The notes: generated from the letters alone by a model not told the origin. 44,408 bases of DNA from Brachyspira pilosicoli (GCF_008016535.1 NZ_SAXY01000070.1:1-44408), one strand, 5' to 3'; counted from the stretch's first letter, positions 8,398-17,158 are shown. Numbers and translations are program-made.

Positions 8398-9627
8398 ATG
8401 GAAAAAATAACTAGTGTTAAAGTAGATGATATCAAAACCAAAATTGATAAGCAGGATATTTATATCTATAATGGTTTTATGGCTATTAGCAAATATATAA
8501 AATCTATAGATGAAGATATTAAAAGACTAAAAAAATGGGATATAGAAGAAGTATTTATAAAAGACTCTGATGCTAATGCGGAAGGATATCAAACGCCAGA
8601 AGATTTTGAGAAGTTTTCTAGAGAATGCCTCGTATACAAAAATATATATTTTAATATTTTAGAAAAAGTGAAAAAAAGTTTAGGTGATTTCAGATACAAC
8701 AATATAGTTAATATATCTAATTTAAAATCAATAATAGATAGTATATTAGACCTTATTAATAAAAATATGAATGCTGCTATAGCATTATTAAATATTGAAA
8801 ATTTAAGCAGAGATGATTATTATTATATAAGGTCATTAAATGTATCTATGATATCTTTAATGCTCGGCAAAGTAATGAAATTTCCAGAAGATAAATTACA
8901 AAAATTAGGTTTAGGTGCTATATTATATGATATAGGTCTTATTAGAATACAAGATAAAATTTTAAATAAACATGAACAGTTTACGCCAGAAGAATATATT
9001 GAAATAAAAAAACATACAGTATTTGGTTATAAAATAATAAAAACAAATTTTAGATTAGAAGAAGAGATAGCAGTTATTCCCTTAGAGCATCATGAACATT
9101 ATAATGGCAAAGGCTATCCAAGAGGCATTAGCGGCAATCAAATACATTTATATCCAAAAATAGTTGCCGTTGCACATTCTTTAGAAAAAATATTAAAACC
9201 TATAAGAATATTAAAAGACAGTCAAAAAACACCTACATATTCTAAAATTGTTAATGGCTCTAGAACTATTGAAACAAAAACATTATCTGATGCTGTAAGA
9301 GAAATAATAAAGGGAGCTAATATTAAGTTTGACCCTATAATAGCAAAACTTGTTGTAGGAACTTTCAGTGTTTATCCTGTAGGGACTGTTGTAATTTTAA
9401 ATGACAATAGGAAGGGGTTAGTATTTGCTACTAATGTCAGTTATCCTATAAGACCAATAATAAAAATAGTATCTGATGCAAATAATAATTTTATTGAAGA
9501 CGGCGAAGTTATAAATTTGATAGAAACTAATAAATTGCTGATAAGCGGGGTAGATAAAGATAGTAATATTTTAGAGGAGGTAAAGGCAAGACTATTGAAT
9601 AAAAAAGAAAATAATGACGGCAATTAA
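8398..9627 (+). CDS. HD-GYP domain protein with degenerate catalytic residues
   Basis: 409 residues. The N-terminal 56 residues resemble the DUF3391 module common in front of HD-GYP domains. The HD-GYP fold (about 140-345) is recognisable by HHEHYNGKGYPRGISGNQIH (231-250) and HTVFG (206-210). However, key positions differ from active c-di-GMP phosphodiesterases: the YxxHS His is Arg (YIRSLNVS, 146), the HD His is Tyr (YD at 177-178, followed by GL instead of GK), and the AVAD Asp is His (AVAH, 260). His206, His231 and His232 remain. Binding or scaffold function is more likely than full phosphodiesterase activity. 5 bp behind the FlhB-like gene, 0 bp before yraN. Confidence 0.88.
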   Translation: MEKITSVKVDDIKTKIDKQDIYIYNGFMAISKYIKSIDEDIKRLKKWDIEEVFIKDSDANAEGYQTPEDFEKFSRECLVYKNIYFNILEKVKKSLGDFRYNNIVNISNLKSIIDSILDLINKNMNAAIALLNIENLSRDDYYYIRSLNVSMISLMLGKVMKFPEDKLQKLGLGAILYDIGLIRIQDKILNKHEQFTPEEYIEIKKHTVFGYKIIKTNFRLEEEIAVIPLEHHEHYNGKGYPRGISGNQIHLYPKIVAVAHSLEKILKPIRILKDSQKTPTYSKIVNGSRTIETKTLSDAVREIIKGANIKFDPIIAKLVVGTFSVYPVGTVVILNDNRKGLVFATNVSYPIRPIIKIVSDANNNFIEDGEVINLIETNKLLISGVDKDSNILEEVKARLLNKKENNDGN

Positions 9628-9993
9628 ATGAAAAGTAAAAAAGAAATAGGCAATCTTGGAGAGGATATTGCCTTAAATTATCTCGAAAATCTTGGGTATG
9701 AATTATTAGAGAGAAATTATAAAAGCAGCATAACAAGAGGCGAGATAGATTTAATAATGACAAAAGGAGTTGTTATTGTGTTTGTAGAAGTAAAATATCG
9801 AAGACAGGGAAGTTTTGGATATGCAGCTGATTCTATAACAGAGCGTAAAAAACAAAAGCTCTATGATACAGCTGAGGAATACTTAATTAAAAAAGGATTA
9901 AGTTTAAGTCAAAAATGTTCCTTTGGGGCAGTTTTAATAGACGATACCAACTATAGTAGAGAAATTTCTTTTGTAGAAGACATTTTTATATAG
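9628..9993 (+). CDS. yraN: YraN/UPF0102 family nuclease-like protein
   Basis: 121 residues, the usual size. Starts with the family signature GNLGEDIALNYLENLGYELLERN and carries the restriction-endonuclease-like core RGEIDLI ... VVIVFVEVKYR, with Asp and Glu-x-Lys as in PD-(D/E)XK nucleases. The cellular role of the family is unsettled. The ATG directly follows the stop of the HD-GYP gene (TAAATG). Its neighbourhood with rnhB is common in bacteria. Confidence 0.92.
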   Translation: MKSKKEIGNLGEDIALNYLENLGYELLERNYKSSITRGEIDLIMTKGVVIVFVEVKYRRQGSFGYAADSITERKKQKLYDTAEEYLIKKGLSLSQKCSFGAVLIDDTNYSREISFVEDIFI

Positions 9994-10002
9994 GGGTATT
10001 GT

Positions 10003-10131
10003 ATGAAAACGGCTGTTAAAATCAATTACGAAAAAATAGAAATTTATAAAAAGAAATTAAAAGATAAAAAGTATGTAGATAAAGCTATAGAGAGGCTTGC
10101 AGGGCACTTAATTAGTGCTGTTATAGATTAA
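10003..10131 (+). CDS. Small basic protein, 42 codons
   Basis: ATG at 10003 lies 9 bp after the yraN stop, preceded by GGGG at suitable distance, and the frame reads MKTAVKINYEKIEIYKK to GHLISAVID, ending in TAA at 10129-10131. The product is Lys-rich, predicted mostly helical, with no signal or membrane segment. It sits between two co-oriented genes with an 18-bp gap to kdsD, which fits a real operon member. I do not recognise it; it might be an under-annotated small protein of unknown function. Confidence 0.5.
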   Translation: MKTAVKINYEKIEIYKKKLKDKKYVDKAIERLAGHLISAVID

Positions 10132-10149
10132 TATAATAAAGGGTATAAA

Positions 10150-11121
10150 ATGAATATAATAGACAGAGGTAAATTAACTTTATTATTAGAAAGTGAAAGC
10201 TTAAAATTATTGTCTGATAAATTAGACAATAATTTTGAAAAAGCAGTTAATGAATTATTTAATATTAAAGGAAGAGTAATAACCTCTGGTGTTGGTAAGA
10301 GCGGACATATTGCAAGAAAAGCAGCTTCCACTTTCGCTTCAACCGGAACACCTAGTTTTTTCGTTGACCCTAATGAATGTTTGCATGGCGACTTTGGTAT
10401 GATAACTAAAAATGATTATTTAGTATTATATTCTAAAGGCGGGGAGTCAAGAGAGATAATAGAATTGGTAAATTGGTCTTGCAGACAAAATATACCATAT
10501 ATAGCAATTACTAATGATGAATCCTCTACTCTAGCAAAAAATGCAAAAATCACTTTACTCACACATGTAAAAGAAGAGGCTTGTCCTTTAAAATTGGCAC
10601 CTACTGTTAGTACAACTACTTCTTTAGCTTTATCTGATGCTTTGGCTACTGCTTTAATGGAAGTGAGAGGATTTAAAGCTGAAGACTTTGCAATATTTCA
10701 TCCGGGCGGAAGTTTGGGTAGGCAATTAGCTAAAGTAAAAACTATTATGCATACTGATAACTTGCCAATTATAAATTTAGAAACTTCTCTATATGATGCA
10801 CTATTTAAAATCATAGAATGTAAACTCGGTATTGCAATTATTACAGATGATAACAACATTCTTAAAGGCATTATTGTAGATGGTGATTTAAAAAGATTAT
10901 TGGTAAAAGACAAACAAATAGAAAATATTCTAAAAACAAAAGTAAAAGATATAATGAATAACAACCCTAAAGTAATATATCAAGATACACTTATAGGTGA
11001 AGCCTTGCATTTAATGGAAGGAAAAATTACTAATCTTGTAGTTGTTGAAGATACTAAAGAAGGCAAAAAACCTATAGGTATAGTTCATATACATGATATT
11101 CTAAAAATAAAGGCTTTTTAA
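10150..11121 (+). CDS. kdsD: Arabinose-5-phosphate isomerase (KdsD/KpsF/GutQ)
   Basis: Interconverts ribulose-5-phosphate and arabinose-5-phosphate, the entry to Kdo-type sugars of outer-membrane glycolipids. 323 residues: an SIS sugar-isomerase domain (about 30-185; RVITSGVGKSGHIARKAAS, NECLHGDFGMI, YSKGGESREI, LAPTVSTTTSLALSDALA, FAIFHPGGSLGRQL) followed by two CBS domains (about 200-320). AAAGGG precedes the ATG. Last gene of the plus-strand run; its stop codon overlaps the stop of the opposing gene. Whether the sugar goes to a Kdo-like residue in this organism cannot be told from the window. Confidence 0.93.
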   Translation: MNIIDRGKLTLLLESESLKLLSDKLDNNFEKAVNELFNIKGRVITSGVGKSGHIARKAASTFASTGTPSFFVDPNECLHGDFGMITKNDYLVLYSKGGESREIIELVNWSCRQNIPYIAITNDESSTLAKNAKITLLTHVKEEACPLKLAPTVSTTTSLALSDALATALMEVRGFKAEDFAIFHPGGSLGRQLAKVKTIMHTDNLPIINLETSLYDALFKIIECKLGIAIITDDNNILKGIIVDGDLKRLLVKDKQIENILKTKVKDIMNNNPKVIYQDTLIGEALHLMEGKITNLVVVEDTKEGKKPIGIVHIHDILKIKAF

Positions 11122-12047
11122 ACTTCTAAATAACCTTTATCTAATAAAGACTTTTTAATTCTATTCGTTTCTAATTTATCATCAGTAGTAACTGTGATAT
11201 ATTTTAAACTATCCATAGTGGATAATTTTTCTATATTAAAACCTTTAACATTTTCTAGTATAAGTATTTTAATTTTGTTATTATTAAATATTGCTTCTAA
11301 ATCTTCCAAACTTCTCAAATTTCTTAATATTACTTTTTCTAAGTTTTCTAATTTTGATAAATCTGGTATATATTTTAATTCTGATATAGAGTTTAATTCT
11401 ATTATTCTTAAGTTTTTTAAATCATTTAAAAAATCTAAAGTATTTATACCCTTACCTTTCTCAATATATATCTCTTCTAAATTTGGCATTCTTTTTGGAA
11501 GCTCTTCAATATGAGTGGCAGATGAGAGTATTGATAATTTTTTTAGTTGACTCATCTTAGTAAAATGTTCCACTCTAATATTTGAAGCCCCTATATCACA
11601 AAAACTTTTTCTATTTTCTATATAAACAGAATGTTTAAGACTAAAACCATTCTCTAAATAAAAACTGCTGAGTGTTTCAATGCTGTCAAGCGGGCTTAAA
11701 GCAATATCTTTATCAACATTTCCATTAATATGCAAACTTATCAAATTTCCAAGCCTTGAAAAAACATTTAAATTGCTTATAGGATTTTTAAGAGATGCAT
11801 AAAATATTAAGTTCCTCACTTCTGGTATAAACTTAACAATATCTTCTCCAGATAAATTAGAGCTACTGTCTTTTTCTGAAGAAATGTTTAAAAAGAAATC
11901 AGGCCTCTCTTTTAATACATCATTTAAAAAAGGTATCATGTCTTTTGATATGCCGCTATCATCTATAAATAAAGATATTGTATCTTTTGAAGTTTTTAAT
12001 TCTAATAAATCATTTTCATTTAATGATGAGATTTTTACGTTTTTCAT
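11118..12047 (-). CDS. Leucine-rich-repeat protein, probably cytoplasmic
   Basis: 309 residues counted from the ATG at 12047, which has a perfect GGAGG 5 nt upstream; the frame is open 13 codons further up but that stretch contains the ribosome site and so is not coding. Leu-rich repeats of 20-25 residues run from about 90 to 300 (LKKLSILSS, LPKRMPNLEEIYIE, LKNLRIIELNS, LENLEKVILRNL). No signal peptide or anchor. Function is unknown; LRR proteins usually bind other proteins. Starts 22 bp after the cls stop on the same strand, so likely co-transcribed. Its TAA overlaps the kdsD stop. Confidence 0.8.
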   Translation of the reverse strand: MKNVKISSLNENDLLELKTSKDTISLFIDDSGISKDMIPFLNDVLKERPDFFLNISSEKDSSSNLSGEDIVKFIPEVRNLIFYASLKNPISNLNVFSRLGNLISLHINGNVDKDIALSPLDSIETLSSFYLENGFSLKHSVYIENRKSFCDIGASNIRVEHFTKMSQLKKLSILSSATHIEELPKRMPNLEEIYIEKGKGINTLDFLNDLKNLRIIELNSISELKYIPDLSKLENLEKVILRNLRSLEDLEAIFNNNKIKILILENVKGFNIEKLSTMDSLKYITVTTDDKLETNRIKKSLLDKGYLEV

Positions 12048-12069
12048 AATTCCTCCATATAAATAAAAA

Positions 12070-13533
12070 CTAAAGCACAGGTGCAATAATTCTACAAGCT
12101 GAATTTCTAAGCCTAATCAAAATAGGCTGCTTTTTATATTCCTCCATAGTTATTTTATGAGCTCTTGAAATATCATCTTTAAAAATACTTTCAAATTCTA
12201 AAGCAGTATCTATATCATATATAACCGCATTCATCTCATAATGCAAATAAAAACTTCTTATATCCATATTGCAAGTACCAGAAGATACAATCCTTCCATC
12301 TATAACACAAAACTTGCTATGCAAAAAACCGCTCTCATACAAATAAATATTAACACCCGCATTAAGAAGTGTCTCAAAATAAGTTTGAGCGACCCACCAA
12401 GCTACTAATTTATCAGGCTTACCCGTAATCATTAAATTAACATTTATTCCAGATAAAGCAGCATTCTCCAAATTATGCAAAAAACCATCATCAGGTACAA
12501 AATATGGACTTTCTATATAAATACTCTCTTTAGCATCAGCTATCATTTTTGAATAAATCTTTTGTATAGAATCCCATTTAGAATCAGGTCCAGAAGATAT
12601 TATTTGCATAGGAAGATATTTATCTGTAGTTGAAGAAGGAAATAATTCCTGCATCAATGAAGAGCCATTATCCATCAAATTATCTAAATCTCTTCCGCCT
12701 GCATTATGCCAATCACATACAAAAACATTCTGTATAAGATTACAAGCATCACCCACTATACGCATATGAGTATCTCTCCAAGAAGCAAATCTCTTTCCGC
12801 CGTCAATATATTCCTGTCCTAAATTCATTCCCCCCATATAAGCAACTATTCCGTCTATAACTACTATCTTTCTGTGATTGCGGTAATTAACATATCTAGT
12901 CCAAAATATAGAAAATGGATCATGATAATATAAAAACTCTATACCATTTTCTTTAAGTTCTTTTTTATATTTTCTGCTTATTCTAAGCATAGAGCCAAGT
13001 CCGTCAAATATAAGCCTAACCTTAACTCCTTCTTTGGATTTTTTTATTAGTATATCTTTTATTTTATTTCCTAATTCATCACTTCTCCATATAAAGTATT
13101 CCATGTGTATTGTTTTTTCAGCGAGCTTTAAATTGCTAATTAAATCGTCAAATAAATCTTTACCTTCGTCAAAAACATAAACTTGATTTTGAATAGTTAT
13201 AGGAGAATATCCGCTTTTTATTGCAAGCTTTACCAAATTAGTATGCTTTGCATAATTACCGCCCATATTATCTATAATATTCATTTGCTCTTCAAGCAAA
13301 GAAGAAAAATGTTTTCTTATCATATCTTCAGGAAGTTTTGCAGAAAGTTTTCTTCTAGATTTTTTCCAATTTACACCTAAGAATAAATAAAAAATAGCAC
13401 CAACATATGGTAAAAACACTAACACAGTAAGCCAAGCTATAAAAGAATAAGGCGGTCTATTTTCAAGAAGCATTTTTATTGCTATTAATATGACATATAG
13501 AAAAAATATAATAGTCAATATATAAATAAACAT
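12070..13533 (-). CDS. cls: Cardiolipin synthase (phospholipase D family)
   Basis: Membrane enzyme that condenses two phosphatidylglycerols to cardiolipin. 487 residues, near the family length: two N-terminal membrane segments (about 1-22 and 32-54, the second ending in FYLFLGVNW), then two phospholipase D HKD motifs, NHRKIVVIDGIVAYMGGMN (about 219-237) and HSKFCVIDGRIVSSGTCN (about 404-421), each HxKxxxxD. Only a weak AGAGA ribosome site is visible. Followed by the LRR gene in the same direction. Confidence 0.93.
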   Translation of the reverse strand: MFIYILTIIFFLYVILIAIKMLLENRPPYSFIAWLTVLVFLPYVGAIFYLFLGVNWKKSRRKLSAKLPEDMIRKHFSSLLEEQMNIIDNMGGNYAKHTNLVKLAIKSGYSPITIQNQVYVFDEGKDLFDDLISNLKLAEKTIHMEYFIWRSDELGNKIKDILIKKSKEGVKVRLIFDGLGSMLRISRKYKKELKENGIEFLYYHDPFSIFWTRYVNYRNHRKIVVIDGIVAYMGGMNLGQEYIDGGKRFASWRDTHMRIVGDACNLIQNVFVCDWHNAGGRDLDNLMDNGSSLMQELFPSSTTDKYLPMQIISSGPDSKWDSIQKIYSKMIADAKESIYIESPYFVPDDGFLHNLENAALSGINVNLMITGKPDKLVAWWVAQTYFETLLNAGVNIYLYESGFLHSKFCVIDGRIVSSGTCNMDIRSFYLHYEMNAVIYDIDTALEFESIFKDDISRAHKITMEEYKKQPILIRLRNSACRIIAPVL

Positions 13534-13695
13534 TTAATTAAAATCTCTAAGTTAAACATTATATATTATTATCTATAGTATATAAGACAAAAATAAAAAG
13601 TCAATGAATGCCATATTATAATTTTTTATTTAAAATATTTTTATTTTGTGATAAACTTTAGTACATACTAAAAATTTTAAAGTTGATAATTTTGT

Positions 13696-13925
13696 TATTG
13701 TTCTTTTTCCCGCCTTCGCTGTGCGGACTTCGTCAAAGAACCAAAAAATGCAAATAATACTAAATCATATAATTATGGTTGATTGCAAATATAAATTATT
13801 AAATTAAACTTAAATATAGCCTTTTTGCTTCTTTGTGGCACGCCGCAAGGGCACTTCCTTCGGTCGCCCTGAAGGACTCCTTTCAGTCGCAAAAGAAGTG
13901 GGGTGTGGGGCAAAGCCCCACAAAT
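13696..13925 (+). repeat. GC-rich intergenic repeat, copy 1
   Basis: Two GC-rich blocks in otherwise AT-rich spacer. 13696-13750 contains CCCGCC, TGCGGACTTCGTCAAAGAACC; 13819-13925 contains CTTTTTGCTTCTTTG, AAAAGAAGTGGGG and a perfect 8-bp hairpin TGTGGGGC-AAA-GCCCCACA at 13904-13922. Shared words recur at 23378-23460, 35895-36065 and 37399-37590. An open frame runs through block 2 into the next gene, but that part is repeat, not protein. Confidence 0.7.
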
Positions 13926-13960
13926 ATTTAAAATTATATATTAAAAAAATAGGAATAAAA

Positions 13961-14815
13961 ATGGATAACAAAAAATTAGAAAGCACTGAAGAAGCTCTTT
14001 TTTCTCATGTATATTTTTATAAAATTTTATTTAAAGATAAACCGCAATTACCAAATATAGAATTGGTAAAACAAAAATTAAGAGCTGTATATAATAATAT
14101 AGAAACAATCTCTGAAGATAAAAACCTATACAGCATAATGATTAATGACATTAAAGTAAAATTTCAAGATAATAAAGAATTGGGGGTTCAAGTTTTTATG
14201 TATGAGCCTATAGAGTTTGATTATAACAGCATAAGCGATGAAGTTTATAATCAGGCTTGGGATATAAAAGATGCTAAAGAACTATTAAAAGAATGTAAAT
14301 ATCAAGTGATGTTAAGTGACTTTTTGGCTGGCGGATTAGATTACAAAGATAGAACTACCCTACTCAATAATTGGCTTAATATAACATTAAATCTTTTTCC
14401 TGATGCTGCTGCCGTATATAATGAACAAAGCGGCAAAATTTTACTTAGAGAACAATTATTAAAAAATCAATATCCAAAAAATTTAAGATTCTTATATTCA
14501 GGATTAAATATTAGATTTTTCAAAGTGCAAGATACTAATGATATGATAGTTGATACCTTTGGGCTTTATTCCATAGGGCTTTCTGATATCCAATACCATT
14601 TTCATGATTTAAACCCAAACAATATAATACAGCATGCTATGAATATTGCTGCATATATATTTGAAAATGGAAACATTATAAAAAGTAATGATGAAATAGA
14701 GAGTATATTTAATGGCGTAAAATGGTTATGCAGATACGAAAAATCTTTAACTAAACCGTATAGAGAGATATTAGATATTAACACTCTTGAATATGCTTCT
14801 GGAAAAAGAAATTAA
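13961..14815 (+). CDS. Protein of unknown function, DUF4261-like
   Basis: 284 residues from the ATG at 13961, which follows AGGA. The frame is open 42 codons further upstream, but that extension is the GC-rich repeat and has atypical composition, so the shorter start is chosen. The C-terminal third (about 205-265: VDTFGLYSIGLSDIQYHFHDLNPNNI) reminds me of DUF4261 proteins; no catalytic motif is evident, and there is no signal or membrane segment. Stands alone, with a promoter and candidate small RNA downstream. Confidence 0.75.
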   Translation: MDNKKLESTEEALFSHVYFYKILFKDKPQLPNIELVKQKLRAVYNNIETISEDKNLYSIMINDIKVKFQDNKELGVQVFMYEPIEFDYNSISDEVYNQAWDIKDAKELLKECKYQVMLSDFLAGGLDYKDRTTLLNNWLNITLNLFPDAAAVYNEQSGKILLREQLLKNQYPKNLRFLYSGLNIRFFKVQDTNDMIVDTFGLYSIGLSDIQYHFHDLNPNNIIQHAMNIAAYIFENGNIIKSNDEIESIFNGVKWLCRYEKSLTKPYREILDINTLEYASGKRN

Positions 14816-14873
14816 ATGTATAAAAAAATAAACAAAAAACAATAAATTTTTTAAATAAATTCAAAATAAAGTA

Positions 14874-14901
14874 TTGACATATTCTAAAAATATGTTAGAA
14901 T
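14874..14901 (+). promoter_or_regulatory. Promoter for a short transcript upstream of rnr
   Basis: TTGACA (14874-14879), 16-bp spacer, TAGAAT (14896-14901), with start expected near 14908. No open frame of note follows before the terminator at 15005-15040. Confidence 0.55.
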
Positions 14902-14907
14902 AAACTA

Positions 14908-15040
14908 ACAATTAGTTAGAGATATTAGTTGTTTTAAGCAAATTCTTTTGTATCCTTAAATTGATACAATATATTTTATAACCTTCATTTAATTAAACTG
15001 TTTTGGCACCTTTACAATAGTAGGGGTGCTGATTTTTTAT
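14908..15040 (+). ncRNA. Candidate small RNA, about 130 nt
   Basis: Bounded by the promoter at 14874-14901 and a terminator at 15005-15040. Within it are a small hairpin AACTAA-CAA-TTAGTT near the 5' end, a perfect 7-bp hairpin TTGTATC / GATACAA with an 8-nt loop at about 14948-14969, and the terminator stem. No ribosome site plus ORF is seen. It could instead be an attenuator leader of rnr, but rnr has its own promoter downstream. I do not recognise a known RNA family. Confidence 0.4.
15005..15040 (+). terminator. Intrinsic terminator upstream of rnr
   Basis: Stem GGCACCT / GGGTGCT with 12-nt loop (15005-15011 with 15024-15030; ends G-U), followed by GA and six T at 15033-15038. Confidence 0.6.
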
Positions 15041-15075
15041 TAACATCAAACAAACCCAACAACAAAAACATCTAT

Positions 15076-15103
15076 TTGACATTATCTCTTTTACTGCTAT
15101 AAT
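15076..15103 (+). promoter_or_regulatory. rnr promoter, almost leaderless start
   Basis: TTGACA (15076-15081), 16-bp spacer, consensus TATAAT (15098-15103). The rnr ATG is at 15113, 9 nt after the -10 box, leaving about 3 nt of leader and no room for a Shine-Dalgarno. Confidence 0.65.
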
Positions 15104-15112
15104 AAAAATATT

Positions 15113-17095
15113 ATGAAAGTGATTAAATTATTAAGAAGAATAGATAAAAAAGGTCAAGTAAGCATAAAAGACTATAAAGCTGAATATGTTGAAAACAAAA
15201 AAGATAAATTAAGATTTGATAAAATGCTCCATAAGGCTAGTTCTATGGGGCTTATAATAAAGAAAGGCGATATATTAAAACTCACAAAAGAGGGAAAGTA
15301 TTATTTAGATTCGAGCAGTAATGAAAGAGATATAAAACAAATATCAAAAAAACAAGAATTAAAAAAAGGATATCCAAAAAAAACAGCTAAAAAAGAAAAC
15401 AGCACTAAAACCAATGTTATAGAAAAGCCCGATATAAAAGTAGAAATAAACAATGCCAAAAAAGATGCTGAGATAGTAGCTAATGCATATAATATACCTA
15501 CTGATTTTCCAAAGAAATGCCTTGAAGAGGCTAAACTGCTTCCAGACAGTATGGAAAATGTGGGGCTTGAATTTGACAGAATAGATTTAAGAGATATAAG
15601 AACTGTAACAATAGACGGAGCTGATTCTAAAGATTTTGATGATGCTATAAGTGTAGAGAAATTAAATGACGGATACAAAATAGGCGTACACATTGCAGAT
15701 GTAAGTTTTTTTGTAGCTGAAGGTTCTGCATTAGATAGGGAAGCTAGAAAAAGAGGAAATAGCGTTTACTTAATTGATACAGTTTACCCAATGTTTCCGC
15801 ATGAGCTTTCAAATGGAATATGTTCTTTGAATGAAGGTGTGAGCAGATTCACAATGACAGTGTTTATCACAATAGATAATAAAGGAAATATAAAAGAAAG
15901 CACTTTTCACAAAAGCGTTATAAAGTCAAGTAGAAGATTAACTTACGATTATACACAAGATGTTTTGGACGGTATAGAACAAGATGAAGATTGGCTATTA
16001 GAACTTTTAAAAAATGCTGATGACATAAAAAAAATACTTCTTCAAAAAAGAATAGATAACGGAAGCATAGAGTTTAACCTTAATGAAACACAAATAATAT
16101 TAGATAAAGGCGGAAACCCAAAAGACTTTTTTATAGGTGAGAGAAAAGAAACCCATAAAATAATAGAAGAGTTTATGCTTCTTGCAAACTGCGAAGTTGC
16201 TAAGAGATTAAAAAATGTAAAAGGTGCTATTTATAGAGTGCATGATAGTCCAGATTCTGAAAAGCTAGACACATTTAGAAGAATAGCATTTAACAGAGGC
16301 TACAGACTTACAAGCGACACTGAAGGTAATTTGGATTTTCATTCATTTATAGAGTCAATAATAGGTAAACCCGATGAAAAACTATTGCTTACTCTACTCT
16401 TACGCTCTATGAAGCAAGCTATATATGATATTAATAATATAGGGCATTTCGGTCTTGGTTTTGAATATTATACTCACTTCACTTCGCCTATAAGAAGATA
16501 TACAGATTTACTTACTCATAGACTTTTAAAACTATCATTAGAAGGGGCTCAAAATATAAAACCTTCTATGCAAAAGATGTTTGATAATTGTGCTAAATGG
16601 TGCTCTAGAACAGAGAGAGTTGCTGTGGAATGCGAAAGAAGTTTGTATAAAGTAAAAGCTGTGAGGTTTATGAAAGACAAAATAGGCAAAGAATATAACG
16701 GCATCATAAGCGGCATCACTAAATTTGGCATATTTGTTGAAATAGAAGATAGAGGAATAGAGGGCTTAATAAGATATGCAGATTTGAGACATCATTATCA
16801 TTATGATGAAAATGAGCAGGCAGCATACAGCAATGAAGAAGCTAAATGGTATACACTTGGAGATAAAATAAGAATAGCTGTTCATAGGGTAAATATAGAA
16901 GAGCTATTTATAGACTTTTTGCCTGCAAGCGAATTTGATAATGCATTAGATGACAGAGATATAATAGACAGCAGAGATTTTTTAAAGAAGAAGAAAGGCA
17001 GTAAGAATAAAAAAGAAATATATTCAAGAAAATCTAAACCTTTTAAAAACAAAAGCAGAAAAGAAAAAAAGAAATCCAAAAAAAGAAGAAGATAA
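15113..17095 (+). CDS. rnr: Ribonuclease R family 3'-5' exoribonuclease, short form
   Basis: Processive exoribonuclease for structured RNA. 660 residues against about 800 for typical RNase R. An N-terminal winged-helix module (about 1-66), a basic linker (67-115), the RNB catalytic domain (from about 157; TIDGADSKDFDDAIS with the metal-binding Asp cluster, HIADVSFFV, FTSPIRRYTDLLTHR), an S1 domain (GKEYNGIISGITKFGIFVEIEDRGIEGLI) and a very basic C-terminal tail of about 35 residues. The two cold-shock domains expected between winged helix and RNB are not visible. No Shine-Dalgarno precedes the ATG; the transcript is probably near-leaderless. Confidence 0.92.
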   Translation: MKVIKLLRRIDKKGQVSIKDYKAEYVENKKDKLRFDKMLHKASSMGLIIKKGDILKLTKEGKYYLDSSSNERDIKQISKKQELKKGYPKKTAKKENSTKTNVIEKPDIKVEINNAKKDAEIVANAYNIPTDFPKKCLEEAKLLPDSMENVGLEFDRIDLRDIRTVTIDGADSKDFDDAISVEKLNDGYKIGVHIADVSFFVAEGSALDREARKRGNSVYLIDTVYPMFPHELSNGICSLNEGVSRFTMTVFITIDNKGNIKESTFHKSVIKSSRRLTYDYTQDVLDGIEQDEDWLLELLKNADDIKKILLQKRIDNGSIEFNLNETQIILDKGGNPKDFFIGERKETHKIIEEFMLLANCEVAKRLKNVKGAIYRVHDSPDSEKLDTFRRIAFNRGYRLTSDTEGNLDFHSFIESIIGKPDEKLLLTLLLRSMKQAIYDINNIGHFGLGFEYYTHFTSPIRRYTDLLTHRLLKLSLEGAQNIKPSMQKMFDNCAKWCSRTERVAVECERSLYKVKAVRFMKDKIGKEYNGIISGITKFGIFVEIEDRGIEGLIRYADLRHHYHYDENEQAAYSNEEAKWYTLGDKIRIAVHRVNIEELFIDFLPASEFDNALDDRDIIDSRDFLKKKKGSKNKKEIYSRKSKPFKNKSRKEKKKSKKRRR

Positions 17096-17158
17096 TATTT
17101 TAAAAGATTTAAATAATGTATAAGAAATATTTTAACTTGGTAAATAAATCTATATTAC

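Noticed and set aside
12048-12086. 13-codon extension of the LRR gene into the cls gene end
   Set aside because: The stretch contains the GGAGG ribosome site for the ATG at 12047.
13835-13960. 42-codon N-terminal extension of the gene at 13961
   Set aside because: It lies in the GC-rich intergenic repeat, has different composition, and a proper ATG with AGGA follows at 13961.
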